Assembly (NCBI GenBank): GCA_005788065.1
Contig: SXZD01000122.1
Location: 1-16,159, forward strand
From: Burkholderiales bacterium
Lineage (GTDB): Bacteria; Pseudomonadota; Gammaproteobacteria; Burkholderiales; Burkholderiaceae_B
Length of the DNA stretch: 16,159 nucleotides
Direction: 5' to 3'
Shown here: positions 1-7,928 of the stretch, piece after piece
How positions within the stretch are numbered: the first letter of the stretch is position 1
How the letters are laid out: every line of letters starts with the position of its first letter
Translations under genes and position numbers: made by a program
Notes under the pieces: generated by a model
What the model saw: the letters and a program-made list of their open reading frames with translations, nothing else
Told to the model about the DNA's origin: nothing
Database searches by the model: none

Positions 1-140
1 GCGACCTCGACCGTCTGCTGATGGAAGAGACCGGCCTGCCGGTTCATGTGGCCGAAGATCCGCTGACCTGCGTGGTGCGCGGTTGCGGCATGGCGCTTGA
101 GCGGATGGACAAGTTGGGAACCATTTTCACCAGCGAGTAA
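1..140 (+). CDS. mreB: Rod shape-determining protein MreB, C-terminal end (partial)
   Basis: Only the last 45 codons are present, in the frame that begins at base 3 and ends with TAA at 138-140. The visible peptide contains LLMEETGLPV and AEDPLTCVVRG, the well-conserved C-terminal region of MreB actin homologues. MreB forms membrane-bound filaments that orient lateral cell-wall synthesis through MreC, MreD, RodA and PBP2. All four partners follow on the same strand. The gap to mreC is 9 bp, so co-transcription is very likely. The promoter and the ATPase core lie to the left of the window. Confidence 0.95.
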   Translation, partial: DLDRLLMEETGLPVHVAEDPLTCVVRGCGMALERMDKLGTIFTSE

Positions 141-149
141 CTCAAAGGG

Positions 150-1046
150 ATGGAGTACATTCCGCCACCCTTGTTCAAGCAGGGCCCGTCCGCACTGGCG
201 CGCCTTGCTTTCTTCGTGCTGCTCTCGGCAGCCGTGTTCATGCTCGACGTGCGCTATCAGGCCTCCGGCCTGTTGCGCAACGCAGCCACCTACGTGCTCT
301 ATCCGGTACAGGTGGTTGTCAGCCTCCCTGCTTACCTGTTTGGCGGTATGGGGCAGCATTTCACCGACAATGCCGGCCTGCGCGAAGAAAACCTGCGTCT
401 GCAAAAGCAGCACCTTACCGACATGCAGGCGCTGCACCAACTGTCGCAACTGCAAGCCGAAAACCTGCATCTGCGCCGCATGATGTCGGCGGCCGAGACG
501 TCCAGCGTCAAGGGGCAGTTGGCTGAAATCAAATACGAGGCCAAAGATCCATACTCGCGCAAGGTCATCATCGACAAGGGCAGTGCCACGGGCGTACAGG
601 CCGGACAGCCGGTGATCGACGATGCCGGCGTGCTGGGGCAGATCACGCGCGTGTTTTCCCATCAGTCCGAAGTCACGCTGCTGACCGACAAGAACCAGAC
701 CGTCCCGATACAGAACCTGCGCACCGGCTTGCGTGGTGTTGCGTACGGAGGGCAGGAAGGCGGCATGCTCGAATTGCGTTTCGTTGCTGCCAACGCGGAC
801 GTGCAGGCCGGTGACGAATTGGCCACTTCCGGCATTGACGGCATTTATCCAGCGGGTTTGCCGGTGGCCAAGGTGCTCAAGGTAGAGCGCAATTCGTCCT
901 ATGCATTTGCCCGCATCATCTGCGAACCATTGGCGGGTATTGATCGCAACCGTTTCGTGCTGGTGCTGTCAGTGGACAACCCCTTCCCGCCGCCGCCAAC
1001 AGACCCCGCGGATGGCAAATCCGCTGGCCGCAAGGGCAGGAGATAA
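150..1046 (+). CDS. mreC: Rod shape-determining protein MreC
   Basis: This 298-residue protein has the MreC architecture: a short cytoplasmic N-terminus (MEYIPPPLFKQGPSA), one membrane segment at about residues 17-33, a coiled coil at about 68-113 rich in Leu, Gln and Glu, then the periplasmic beta domains at about 120-275. The C-terminus is a Pro-rich and basic tail (residues 279-298). MreC is a periplasmic scaffold that activates PBP2-RodA and links it to MreB. The start is chosen because the N-terminal motif is typical of betaproteobacterial MreC. AAAGGG directly abuts the ATG, which is too close for an ordinary ribosome binding site, so initiation may depend on coupling to mreB, whose stop is 9 bp upstream. 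Confidence 0.96.
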   Translation: MEYIPPPLFKQGPSALARLAFFVLLSAAVFMLDVRYQASGLLRNAATYVLYPVQVVVSLPAYLFGGMGQHFTDNAGLREENLRLQKQHLTDMQALHQLSQLQAENLHLRRMMSAAETSSVKGQLAEIKYEAKDPYSRKVIIDKGSATGVQAGQPVIDDAGVLGQITRVFSHQSEVTLLTDKNQTVPIQNLRTGLRGVAYGGQEGGMLELRFVAANADVQAGDELATSGIDGIYPAGLPVAKVLKVERNSSYAFARIICEPLAGIDRNRFVLVLSVDNPFPPPPTDPADGKSAGRKGRR

Positions 1047-1050
1047 GGCT

Positions 1051-1572
1051 ATGGCCATCAATGCCCATGCCCAGGCCATCCTCAGACCTGCGAGTCCGTT
1101 GTTCATCGCCGCGTCTCTTGCGTTGGCATTTGCATTCAACCTCGTGGCCTGGCCCCGCGAATGGCCCATGCCGGACCTGCTGGCGCTTGTGCTGGTGTTC
1201 TGGAACATCCGTCAGCCGCGTCGCGTGGGTATCGGTCTGGCATGGATATTCGGTTTGTTGATGGATGTTCACCGTGCTGGCGTGTTGGGCGAGATTGCTC
1301 TGGCCTACACGCTCATGTCCTACCTGGCCATTTCAATCCATCGCCGCGTGCTGTGGTTTTCAGTCTGGGGTCAGGCCGTGCATGTGCTCATGCTGTTTTT
1401 CATGGCGCAGGTGGTGGCCGCCGGTTTGCGGGGTCTGATGGGCGGCGTCATGCCGCACCCCAGTTTCCTGCTGTCGCCGGTGTTCACGGCCTTGTTGTGG
1501 CCCTTTGCCACAGCAGTCCTAATGGCACCGCAGCGCCGGCCGCTTGATCCCGACGAGAACCGGCCCCTATGA
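1051..1572 (+). CDS. mreD: Rod shape-determining protein MreD
   Basis: This 173-residue hydrophobic protein has about five membrane segments. It carries the MreD signature of a Trp/Pro-containing first loop (WPREWPMPDLLALVLVFW, residues 34-51) and GLLMDVHRAGVLGE (68-81), close to the usual length of about 160-170 residues. MreD is an inner-membrane elongasome component that acts with MreC to control PBP2-RodA. The open frame extends back into mreC, but the ATG at 1051 is preferred. It has AGGAG at 1038-1042 and starts 4 bp after the mreC stop. The gene ends in an ATGA overlap with mrdA (1569-1572), which points to translational coupling. Sequence conservation in MreD is low, so the call leans partly on context. 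Confidence 0.94.
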   Translation: MAINAHAQAILRPASPLFIAASLALAFAFNLVAWPREWPMPDLLALVLVFWNIRQPRRVGIGLAWIFGLLMDVHRAGVLGEIALAYTLMSYLAISIHRRVLWFSVWGQAVHVLMLFFMAQVVAAGLRGLMGGVMPHPSFLLSPVFTALLWPFATAVLMAPQRRPLDPDENRPL

Positions 1573-3455
1573 AGGTGCAGGAATTCAGGCACCCTGAGCA
1601 GGTGCTCTCCGAGTTCAGGTTTCGCCTGTCGGTGGCCAGCATGTTCGTGCTGGTTTTCTTCGGTGTTCTGGTGGTCAGGCTGCTGTGGCTGCAGGTCATA
1701 CAGCATGACAAATACAGCGCGCAGGCAGAGGACAACCGCATCACCATCATGCCCATCGTGCCCAACCGCGGTGTCATCACCGACCGCAACGGTGTGGTGC
1801 TGGCTCGCAACTATTCAGCCTACACGCTCGAGATCACACCCAACCGCGTTGACGATCTGGAGTTCACGCTGGACGAACTGGCCAAGATCGTCGACATACA
1901 GCCACGCGACCGAAAACGCTTCCGCAAGCTGATGGACGAGAGTAAAAATTTTGACTCCGTACCGGTGCGCACGCGTCTGACCGATGAAGAGGTGGCACGG
2001 TTTGCCGTGCACCGGTACCGGTTTCCGGGTGTTGAGCTGAAAGCCCGCCTGTTCCGGCAATATCCGCAGGGCGAGTCTGCATCGCATGTGGTGGGTTATA
2101 TCGGACGCATTTCCAAAAAAGATGCGGAGCTCATCAGCGAAATGGATGATGCCGAAAATTATCGTGGCACGCAGTACATCGGCAAAGAGGGCATTGAAAA
2201 ACGCTATGAGCGTGAGCTGCACGGTCAGACGGGTTTTGAGCAGGTCGAAACTGCTGCTGGCGGACGGGCTGTGCGGACCCTGTCGCGGTCCAACCCCACG
2301 CCCGGCAACAACCTGATTCTGTCCATCGATTTCCGTCTGCAGCAGGCCGTCGAAAAAGCGTTTGGTGACCGGCGCGGCGCATTGGTCGCCATCGATCCGG
2401 CCACCGGCGACGTACTGGCCTGGGTGAGCAAACCCACCTACGACCCCAACCTGTTCGTCGATGGGATCGACCCGGACAACTGGAAGCTGCTCAACGAGTC
2501 GCTGGACCGCCCTTTGCTCAACCGGCCACTGACCGGCACGTACCCGCCCGGGTCCACTTTCAAGCCTTTCATGTCGCTGGCCGCGCTCGAGTTGGGCAAG
2601 CGCAAAACCTGGCAGGCCATCTCCGACCCGGGCTCTTTTGTGTTTGGCGGACACCGCTTCATGGATGACAAGGTCGGTGGTCACGGCACCGTCGACATGT
2701 ACAAATCCATCGTGGTGTCATGCAATACCTACTATTACCAGCTTGCCAACGACCTGGGCATCGATGCGATCGCCGGTTTCATGGAGCCGATGGGTTTCGG
2801 ACGACTGACGGGCATCGACCTGGACGGGGAACGCAAGGGGACGCTGCCATCGACCGCCTGGAAGAAAAAAGCATACAAACGGCCCGAGTTGCAAAAGTGG
2901 TATGGCGGCGAAACGGTGTCGGTGGCTATCGGGCAGGGCTACAACGCGTTCACGCCCGTGCAACTGGCCCATGCGATGACCGTGCTGGTTAATGACGGTG
3001 TGGTGTTCAAGCCCCATCTGGTCAAGGCCGTGCAGGATGTCGGCACCGGCGAAAAACGGCCCGTTGTCAGGGGGCCAACCGGGCGCGTCCCCTTGAACCC
3101 TGAAAACACCGATTTCATCCGCAAGGCCATGGTGGGCGTCAACCTTGAGGGTACGTCGTCCAAGGTGTTTGCCAACGCGCCATTCACATCGGGCGGCAAA
3201 ACCGGAACGGCGCAGGTGTTCTCGCTTCGGGGTAACGAAAAGTACGATGCCAAGCGACTGGCTGAACGCATGCGCGACCATGCATGGTTCGTCGCATTTG
3301 CCCCGGCAGAAAACCCCACCATTGCATTGGCCGTGATTGTGGAGAACGCCGGTTTTGGTGCCCAGTCGGCAGCCCCGATCGCAAAAACTGCCATCAGCAC
3401 ATGGCTGTCGGGACAGGGCCAGCAGGCGGGTCAGCAGCAGGAGGCCGGACCATGA
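1569..3455 (+). CDS. mrdA: Penicillin-binding protein 2, elongasome DD-transpeptidase
   Basis: PBP2 cross-links peptidoglycan during side-wall growth, working with the glycosyltransferase RodA in the inner membrane. The 628-residue protein has a single N-terminal membrane anchor (about residues 20-41), a PBP dimer/pedestal region (about 60-240) and a C-terminal transpeptidase domain. All three active-site motifs are intact: STFK with nucleophile Ser329 and Lys332, SCN at 384-386, and KTG at 544-546. GTYPPGSTFKP is the expected context for the nucleophile. The length matches the class (E. coli PBP2 has 633 residues). It overlaps mreD by 4 bp at the 5' end and rodA by 4 bp at the 3' end. No strong Shine-Dalgarno lies before the ATG, which fits coupled translation. 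Confidence 0.97.
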   Translation: MKVQEFRHPEQVLSEFRFRLSVASMFVLVFFGVLVVRLLWLQVIQHDKYSAQAEDNRITIMPIVPNRGVITDRNGVVLARNYSAYTLEITPNRVDDLEFTLDELAKIVDIQPRDRKRFRKLMDESKNFDSVPVRTRLTDEEVARFAVHRYRFPGVELKARLFRQYPQGESASHVVGYIGRISKKDAELISEMDDAENYRGTQYIGKEGIEKRYERELHGQTGFEQVETAAGGRAVRTLSRSNPTPGNNLILSIDFRLQQAVEKAFGDRRGALVAIDPATGDVLAWVSKPTYDPNLFVDGIDPDNWKLLNESLDRPLLNRPLTGTYPPGSTFKPFMSLAALELGKRKTWQAISDPGSFVFGGHRFMDDKVGGHGTVDMYKSIVVSCNTYYYQLANDLGIDAIAGFMEPMGFGRLTGIDLDGERKGTLPSTAWKKKAYKRPELQKWYGGETVSVAIGQGYNAFTPVQLAHAMTVLVNDGVVFKPHLVKAVQDVGTGEKRPVVRGPTGRVPLNPENTDFIRKAMVGVNLEGTSSKVFANAPFTSGGKTGTAQVFSLRGNEKYDAKRLAERMRDHAWFVAFAPAENPTIALAVIVENAGFGAQSAAPIAKTAISTWLSGQGQQAGQQQEAGP

Positions 3456-4558
3456 AGTGGCAGGAACAATGGCCGCGCATCAAGGCGCAGTTTGCGGTGC
3501 TGGACCCCGGCTTGCTGCTGGTGATTGCCTGTATTTCCCTGGTGTCTTTTGCCGTGCAGTATTCGGCCGCATTCGATTATCCGGGGCGCATGGCAGACCA
3601 TCTGCGCAACTTTTTCATTGCATTTACCGTGATGTGGCTCATGGCCAAGGTGCCACCGCATACCCTGCTCAAATTTGCCTTGCCGTTTTATGTCGGGGGT
3701 GTGCTGTTGCTCATTGGTGTGGCATTGTTTGGTGATGTCAGCAAGGGTGCGCGAAGGTGGTTGAGCATCGGCGGCATCCGGATGCAGCCATCCGAATTGC
3801 TCAAAATCGGTCTGCCTCTGATGCTGGCCTGGTACTTCCAGCAACGCGAAGCGGTGTTGAACTGGCGAGACTACATCGTGGCCGCTGTGATCCTGGCCAT
3901 TCCGACTGCACTCATCTTGAAGCAGCCCGATCTCGGTACGGCTACGCTGGTGTTTTCGAGCGGTTTCTTTGTCATTTTTTTTGCAGGGCTGTCGTGGAAA
4001 GTCATCTTCGCCGGACTGACAGGCTTTCTGGCCAGCCTGCCGCTGGTGTGGACGCTGATGCACGACTATCAGCGGCAACGGGTGCTCACCTTGCTTGACC
4101 CGACCACCGACCCGCTGGGAAAAGGTTTTCACATCATCCAGTCCGTGATTGCAATCGGGTCCGGAGGGGTGACCGGAAAAGGGTGGTTCAACGGTACGCA
4201 AACGCACCTCGAGTTCATACCGGAGCGCACCACCGATTTCATTTTTTCTGCCTACACCGAAGAGTTCGGCCTGATGGGCGCCCTGGTGTTGATGGCGCTT
4301 TATCTCGTACTGATCAACCGCGGTCTGGCCATCGCGTCCAGCGCACCCACGCTGTTTGCGCGTCTGTTGGCTGGCGCACTGACCATGATTTTTTTCATGT
4401 ACGCATTCGTCAATATGGGCATGGTCATCGGCATTTTGCCGGTGGTTGGTGTGCCGCTTCCTTTCATGAGCTATGGCGGCACCGCACTGCTGACGCTCGG
4501 TGTGGCCAGCGGCATGCTGATGAGCATTCAGCGTAACCGCAAACTGGTGCCGACTTAA
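3452..4558 (+). CDS. rodA: Peptidoglycan glycosyltransferase RodA (SEDS family)
   Basis: RodA polymerises lipid II into glycan strands as the partner of PBP2. The 368-residue protein has about ten membrane segments and SEDS signatures: GARRWLSIGGIRMQPSELLK in the first half, the loop PERTTDFIFS holding the essential Asp (Asp262, the same number as in E. coli RodA), and VGVPLPFMSYGGTALL near the C-terminus. The frame is open further upstream, but ATG 3452 is preferred. It has AGGAGG at 3439-3444 with 7-nt spacing and forms an ATGA overlap with the mrdA stop. The TAA stop (4556-4558) shares the palindrome TTAA with the stop of the opposing xth gene, leaving no room for a conventional terminator between them. 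Confidence 0.97.
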   Translation: MKWQEQWPRIKAQFAVLDPGLLLVIACISLVSFAVQYSAAFDYPGRMADHLRNFFIAFTVMWLMAKVPPHTLLKFALPFYVGGVLLLIGVALFGDVSKGARRWLSIGGIRMQPSELLKIGLPLMLAWYFQQREAVLNWRDYIVAAVILAIPTALILKQPDLGTATLVFSSGFFVIFFAGLSWKVIFAGLTGFLASLPLVWTLMHDYQRQRVLTLLDPTTDPLGKGFHIIQSVIAIGSGGVTGKGWFNGTQTHLEFIPERTTDFIFSAYTEEFGLMGALVLMALYLVLINRGLAIASSAPTLFARLLAGALTMIFFMYAFVNMGMVIGILPVVGVPLPFMSYGGTALLTLGVASGMLMSIQRNRKLVPT

Positions 4559-5340
4559 ACCGCCTTCATATCGTAGGCAACCGTCAGCGGCGCGTGGTCT
4601 GAAAAGCGTTGTGCCTTGTAGATGCTGGCGGACCTCGCCCGCACGCCCGTCTCCGGCGTGGCAATCTGATAGTCGATACGCCAGCCGACATTCTTGGCAT
4701 ACGCTTGCCCCCGGTTGGACCACCAGGTGTAGCACTCATCGGTCGTGTCGGGATGCAGGTGACGATACGCATCCACCCAGCCTTCCTGCTGCAGACGCTG
4801 GGTCATCCACGCACGCTCCTCCGGCAGAAAGCCCGAATTCTTCAGATTGCCTTTCCAGTTTTTCAGGTCGATTTCCTGATGGGCAATATTCCAGTCACCG
4901 CAGAGGATGAATTCGCGACCGGTATCTTTCAATGCCTGCATGTGCGGTACAAACGCATCGAGAAAGCGGAATTTTGCTTCCTGACGTTCTGGCGCACTCG
5001 AACCGGAAGGCAGGTACAGCGATACCACCGACAACTCTTTGAAGTCCATGCGTACATAACGGCCTTCCGCATCAAACTCGTCCGACCCGAAGCCAATGTA
5101 AACCTGCTCGGGCGCATGACGGCTGTAGATACCCACGCCGCTGTAGCCTTTTTTATCCGCATACTGGAATGCACTGTGCCAACCGGCCGGGCGCAGCAAC
5201 CCATCCGACAGATCGGCTTGTTGCGCCTTTAGTTCCTGCACGCACACCACATCGGCAGGCTGCTCGTTCATCCATTGAAAAAAGCCTTTGTTGGCGGCCG
5301 AGCGGATGCCATTGAGGTTGGCCGAAATGACCGTGAACAT
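4555..5340 (-). CDS. xth: Exodeoxyribonuclease III / class II AP endonuclease
   Basis: This enzyme cleaves at abasic sites and trims 3' ends in base-excision repair. The 261-residue protein is a complete exonuclease-endonuclease-phosphatase domain with the AP endonuclease family 1 residues: metal ligands Asn8 (ISANLNGIRSA) and Glu36 (VQELK), Tyr109 (SLYLPSGS), Asp149 and Asn151 (GDWN), Asp223 (WRIDYQ), and the catalytic pair Asp248-His249 (FSDHAP). The length fits E. coli ExoIII (268 residues). ATG 5340 is chosen because MFTVISANLNG aligns with the family start and AAAGG precedes it by about 7 nt. It is divergent from pyrE across 64 bp and convergent with rodA, where the two stop codons overlap. 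Confidence 0.96.
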   Translation of the reverse strand: MFTVISANLNGIRSAANKGFFQWMNEQPADVVCVQELKAQQADLSDGLLRPAGWHSAFQYADKKGYSGVGIYSRHAPEQVYIGFGSDEFDAEGRYVRMDFKELSVVSLYLPSGSSAPERQEAKFRFLDAFVPHMQALKDTGREFILCGDWNIAHQEIDLKNWKGNLKNSGFLPEERAWMTQRLQQEGWVDAYRHLHPDTTDECYTWWSNRGQAYAKNVGWRIDYQIATPETGVRARSASIYKAQRFSDHAPLTVAYDMKAV

Positions 5341-5404
5341 GTCGATGCCTTTCAGTGCTGCGTTATTTGAGATAATAGCGATTCTCAGGAAAAAGATTGC
5401 CACC
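5341..5404. promoter_or_regulatory. Divergent xth/pyrE promoter region
   Basis: This 64-bp interval separates two divergent starts. On the + strand, TGAGATAAT at 5368-5376 fits an extended -10 element (TG-n-GATAAT). It predicts a start near 5383 and a leader of about 22 nt for pyrE. No good -35 hexamer sits at the right distance. AGGA at 5387-5390 is the likely pyrE ribosome binding site, but it is 14 nt from the ATG, longer than optimal. On the - strand the same A/T block reads TATTAT (5372-5377), a possible -10 for xth, and AAAGG (5349-5353) is its ribosome binding site. If both are used, the two polymerases would compete for the same bases. The elements are read by eye only. Confidence 0.45.
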
Positions 5405-6139
5405 ATGACCGCTGCTCCCGACCTTTCTGCATCATCCTCCGCACCTGTTGCAGGCACACAGATCCCTTTGTCGCCCGACGCATTCCTGCAGTTTGCGCTG
5501 TCGCAGCAGGTGCTGCGTTTCGGCGAATTCAAGACCAAGGCCGGACGTCTGTCGCCGTATTTTTTCAATGCGGGGCTGTTCAATACCGGTGGCGCACTTA
5601 ATTCCCTGTGTGCATTTTATGCGCAGGCACTGCTGCAGCAGTCGCAGGCGCGCGGCATTGCATTTGACATGCTGTTTGGCCCCGCTTACAAGGGCATTCC
5701 GTTGGCGGCGGGTACTGCCATGCAACTGGCACAGATGGGGCGCGATATCCCGTATGCATTCAACCGCAAAGAGGCCAAAGACCATGGCGAAGGAGGCACC
5801 ATCGTCGGTGCACCATTGCAGGGTCGGGTGGTCATCATTGATGACGTGATCACGGCGGGCACATCGGTGCGCGAATCGGTGGACATCATCCGCGCAGCGG
5901 GTGCTACTCCAGCAGCGGTGTTGATTGCGTTAGACCGCATGGAAAAAGGTGTGCGTGACGGTCAACTCACTGCACATTCAGCCGTGCAGGAAGTGGAGGC
6001 CACGTATGGCATGCCGGTGTTTGCCATTGCCAACCTGTCTGACCTGATGCAATTCCTGCAATCGGATGCAGCGGCTGTCAGCGGTGCGTCGGCCTATCGT
6101 GACCAGGTGGCTGCATATCGGCAGCAGTACGGGGTTTGA
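5405..6139 (+). CDS. pyrE: Orotate phosphoribosyltransferase
   Basis: PyrE converts orotate and PRPP to orotidine 5'-phosphate in de novo UMP synthesis. The 244-residue protein has the family landmarks: FGEFKTKAGRLSPYFFNAGLF (residues 39-59), GPAYKGIPLA (92-101), the flexible catalytic loop RKEAKDHGEGG (121-131), and the PRPP-binding motif VVIIDDVITAGTS (142-154). It carries about 18-20 extra residues at the N-terminus (TAAPDLSASSSAPVAGTQIP) relative to typical PyrE of about 213-225 residues. These residues are Ala/Ser/Pro-rich and probably unstructured. ATG 5405 is the only ATG or GTG start before the conserved core, so the extension is probably real. It is a single gene, divergent from xth and convergent with ybeD 22 bp away. 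Confidence 0.96.
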   Translation: MTAAPDLSASSSAPVAGTQIPLSPDAFLQFALSQQVLRFGEFKTKAGRLSPYFFNAGLFNTGGALNSLCAFYAQALLQQSQARGIAFDMLFGPAYKGIPLAAGTAMQLAQMGRDIPYAFNRKEAKDHGEGGTIVGAPLQGRVVIIDDVITAGTSVRESVDIIRAAGATPAAVLIALDRMEKGVRDGQLTAHSAVQEVEATYGMPVFAIANLSDLMQFLQSDAAAVSGASAYRDQVAAYRQQYGV

Positions 6140-6161
6140 TCACCTGACCGACGTCTGCCGT

Positions 6162-6437
6162 TCAGAGAACCACAGACACCAGCGGGTGTGACGTCAGTGC
6201 CCGATAGATGTCATCAAGCTGCGCTTGCGATGTTGCCGCCACCGTGCAGGTCAGCGAAATATAGTTGCCGCCCGAGCTGGCCCGCATTTCGATGCTGGCC
6301 GCATCAAAGTCAGGCGCATGCCGGCTGATCACCGCCGCAATGTCCTGCGCAAAATGATCCACACGCTTTCCCATCACCTTGATCGGAAAGTCGCACGGAA
6401 ATGTCAGCAGGCTGGTACGTTCTTCAGGTGCGCTCAT
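6162..6437 (-). CDS. ybeD: DUF493 family protein (YbeD-like)
   Basis: This 91-residue protein matches the small DUF493/UPF0250 family in length and pattern: FPCDFPIKVMG (residues 13-23), a helix with VDHFAQDIAAVISRHAP, then SGGNYISLTCTVAATSQAQLDDIYRALTSHPLVSVVL. The fold is a small ACT-like alpha/beta domain. Its biochemical role is not settled. In many proteobacteria it lies between dacA and lipB. Here it follows dacA on the same strand after 89 bp, but pyrE, not lipB, follows it. GGA about 5-7 nt before the ATG is a weak ribosome binding site. Assignment is by sequence pattern and neighbour. Confidence 0.9.
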   Translation of the reverse strand: MSAPEERTSLLTFPCDFPIKVMGKRVDHFAQDIAAVISRHAPDFDAASIEMRASSGGNYISLTCTVAATSQAQLDDIYRALTSHPLVSVVL

Positions 6438-6485
6438 GGTGTCCAGTGTATCGCTTGTTTCCGGGGTTCGGGCGTGCTGCGAGGG

Positions 6486-6517
6486 GCGGGTGTGCCTTCC
6501 GTCGATGGCACACCCGC
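6486..6517 (-). terminator. Perfect 11-bp hairpin between dacA and ybeD (possible terminator or attenuator)
   Basis: GCGGGTGTGCC (6486-6496) and GGCACACCCGC (6507-6517) are exact reverse complements separated by a 10-nt loop. The stem is GC-rich and lies 9 bp past the dacA stop, in the 89-bp gap before ybeD. No U-tract follows on either strand: CCCTCGCAGC follows on the - strand and GTCTTCATGT on the + strand. A classical intrinsic terminator is therefore not supported. It could be a partial terminator, a 3'-end stability element that lets dacA and ybeD mRNA levels differ, or a protein site. The structure itself is certain. The role is inferred. Confidence 0.5.
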
Positions 6518-6526
6518 GTCTTCATG

Positions 6527-7855
6527 TCACTGCGCTGCGGCAGGCGCTGGCGCTGGTGTTTGCGCCGGTGCTTGTGCCGGTGTTTGCGTGTTTGCGCTTT
6601 GGCGTGCCTTCCACCACAGCTTTCCCGAGTCCACCAGACGGCCCACCAGACCTGAAGTGTCCAGATCTTCCAGTGCCACCATCGGTGTTTCAAGCAGCAC
6701 CTTGCCATCCAGCGTCACCTGCAGCTGGCCCACGGGTTGCCCGGCCTTGACCGGTGCGATCAGCGGATCGACTTTCTGGAAACTGGCTTGCAGTTTGCCT
6801 GCGGCGCCGCGCGGCACTGAAATGATGACATTGCGCTGAAAACCGGTTTTGAGTGTCGGACGCACGCCCTTGAAGATATCGGGTGTTGCAACCACCTGGT
6901 TTTCGCCATAAAGCTTGACGGTTTCAAACATCTGGAAACCGTAGTTCAGCAGTTTCAGGCTTTCTTGTGCGCGGACATTGTCAGACGGAGCGCCCAGCAC
7001 GACCGATACCAGACGGCGGTCTACACCATTGGGCAGCGTGCGCTTGGCAGAAGACACCAGGCAATAACCGGCATTTTCGGTATAGCCGGTTTTCATGCCG
7101 TCGACGGTTGAATCGATGGTCAGCAGCTTGTTGCGGTTGGGTTGGCGAATGCCGTTGTAGGTGTATTCGCGTTCCGAATAGAACTTGTAAAAATCGGGAT
7201 GGTCGCGCACCAGTGCGGAGGCCAGCAGGGTCAGGTCCTGTGCAGTGCTGTAGTGCTGGGGGTCGGGCAGTCCGGTGGCATTGCGGAACTGCGTGTTCTT
7301 CATGCCAAGACGGTTGGCTTCGCGGTTCATCAGGGTTGCAAACTGCGTTTCGTCTCCGGCAATGGCTTCGGCCAGTGCGACTGATGCGTCGTTGCCGGAC
7401 TGGATGATCATGCCGCGCACCAGCTCACCCACTGTCACCGGTTTGTTCGGCTCGATGAACATGCGCGAGCCGGTGGCTTTCCAGGCGCGCTGGGAGACAG
7501 CGACGGTCTGCTCCAGCGTCAGCTGTTTTTCACGCAGGGCATTGAATGTCAGATAGGCCGTCATCAGCTTGGTCAGCGATGCGGGCTCGACACGCATGTC
7601 CGGGTCTTGTGCGGCCAGACGTTGGCCGGTGGACATGTCCAGCAATGCAAAAGCGCGGGCTGCAACAGCGGGCGGAGGTACTTCACCGGTCATGCCGGTG
7701 GTGACGGGTGCATTGCCGGTGGGTGTGACCGCAGAGGCCTTGGGCGCTGCGTTGGCCTGCAGGTTAAGCGATGCAAGCAGAGCCAGCGCAAAGAGTGACC
7801 GGGACAGGTGTGCGTGGCTCAAACCGGGGCGGGAAAAAACAGAAGACATGTTCAT
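6527..7855 (-). CDS. dacA: D-alanyl-D-alanine carboxypeptidase (PBP5/6 type)
   Basis: This class C low-molecular-weight PBP removes the terminal D-Ala from peptidoglycan pentapeptides in the periplasm. The 442-residue protein has a signal peptide (basic start, hydrophobic core at about residues 20-31, probable cleavage after ANA at 36), then the S11 peptidase domain with SLTK (nucleophile Ser93, Lys96), SGN (153-155) and KTG (255-257). The C-terminal beta domain follows, then a likely amphipathic anchor near residues 404-421 (TSGLVGRLVDSGKLWWKARQ). Unlike E. coli DacA (403 residues) it ends in a 20-residue Pro/Ala/Gln/Thr tail. A second ATG two codons downstream is an equally possible start, and neither has a clear ribosome binding site. 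It lies 73 bp after the hydrolase gene on the same strand. Confidence 0.95.
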   Translation of the reverse strand: MNMSSVFSRPGLSHAHLSRSLFALALLASLNLQANAAPKASAVTPTGNAPVTTGMTGEVPPPAVAARAFALLDMSTGQRLAAQDPDMRVEPASLTKLMTAYLTFNALREKQLTLEQTVAVSQRAWKATGSRMFIEPNKPVTVGELVRGMIIQSGNDASVALAEAIAGDETQFATLMNREANRLGMKNTQFRNATGLPDPQHYSTAQDLTLLASALVRDHPDFYKFYSEREYTYNGIRQPNRNKLLTIDSTVDGMKTGYTENAGYCLVSSAKRTLPNGVDRRLVSVVLGAPSDNVRAQESLKLLNYGFQMFETVKLYGENQVVATPDIFKGVRPTLKTGFQRNVIISVPRGAAGKLQASFQKVDPLIAPVKAGQPVGQLQVTLDGKVLLETPMVALEDLDTSGLVGRLVDSGKLWWKARQSANTQTPAQAPAQTPAPAPAAAQ

Positions 7856-7928
7856 GAATGAAGATACCGTGGCAAAGAGGGATCAGATCGAAAAGCGGTG
7901 GTCAAACGGATGACTTGGGTGAATCGGG

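Noticed and set aside
1815..2684. Open frame of about 289 codons on the - strand within mrdA
   Set aside because: It is antisense to the PBP2 gene, whose active-site motifs are intact. Composition is that of a shadow frame.
3431..4735. Long open frame of about 434 codons on the - strand across rodA
   Set aside because: It is antisense to rodA, which has every expected motif. Its translation is rich in His, Gln and Cys with no recognisable domain, typical of the reverse of a GC-rich membrane-protein gene.
7856..7928. dacA promoter built on TTGACC (7900-7905, - strand)
   Set aside because: The -35-like hexamer is fair, but no acceptable -10 lies 16-18 bp downstream. The gene may be transcribed from the ferredoxin-hydrolase operon.
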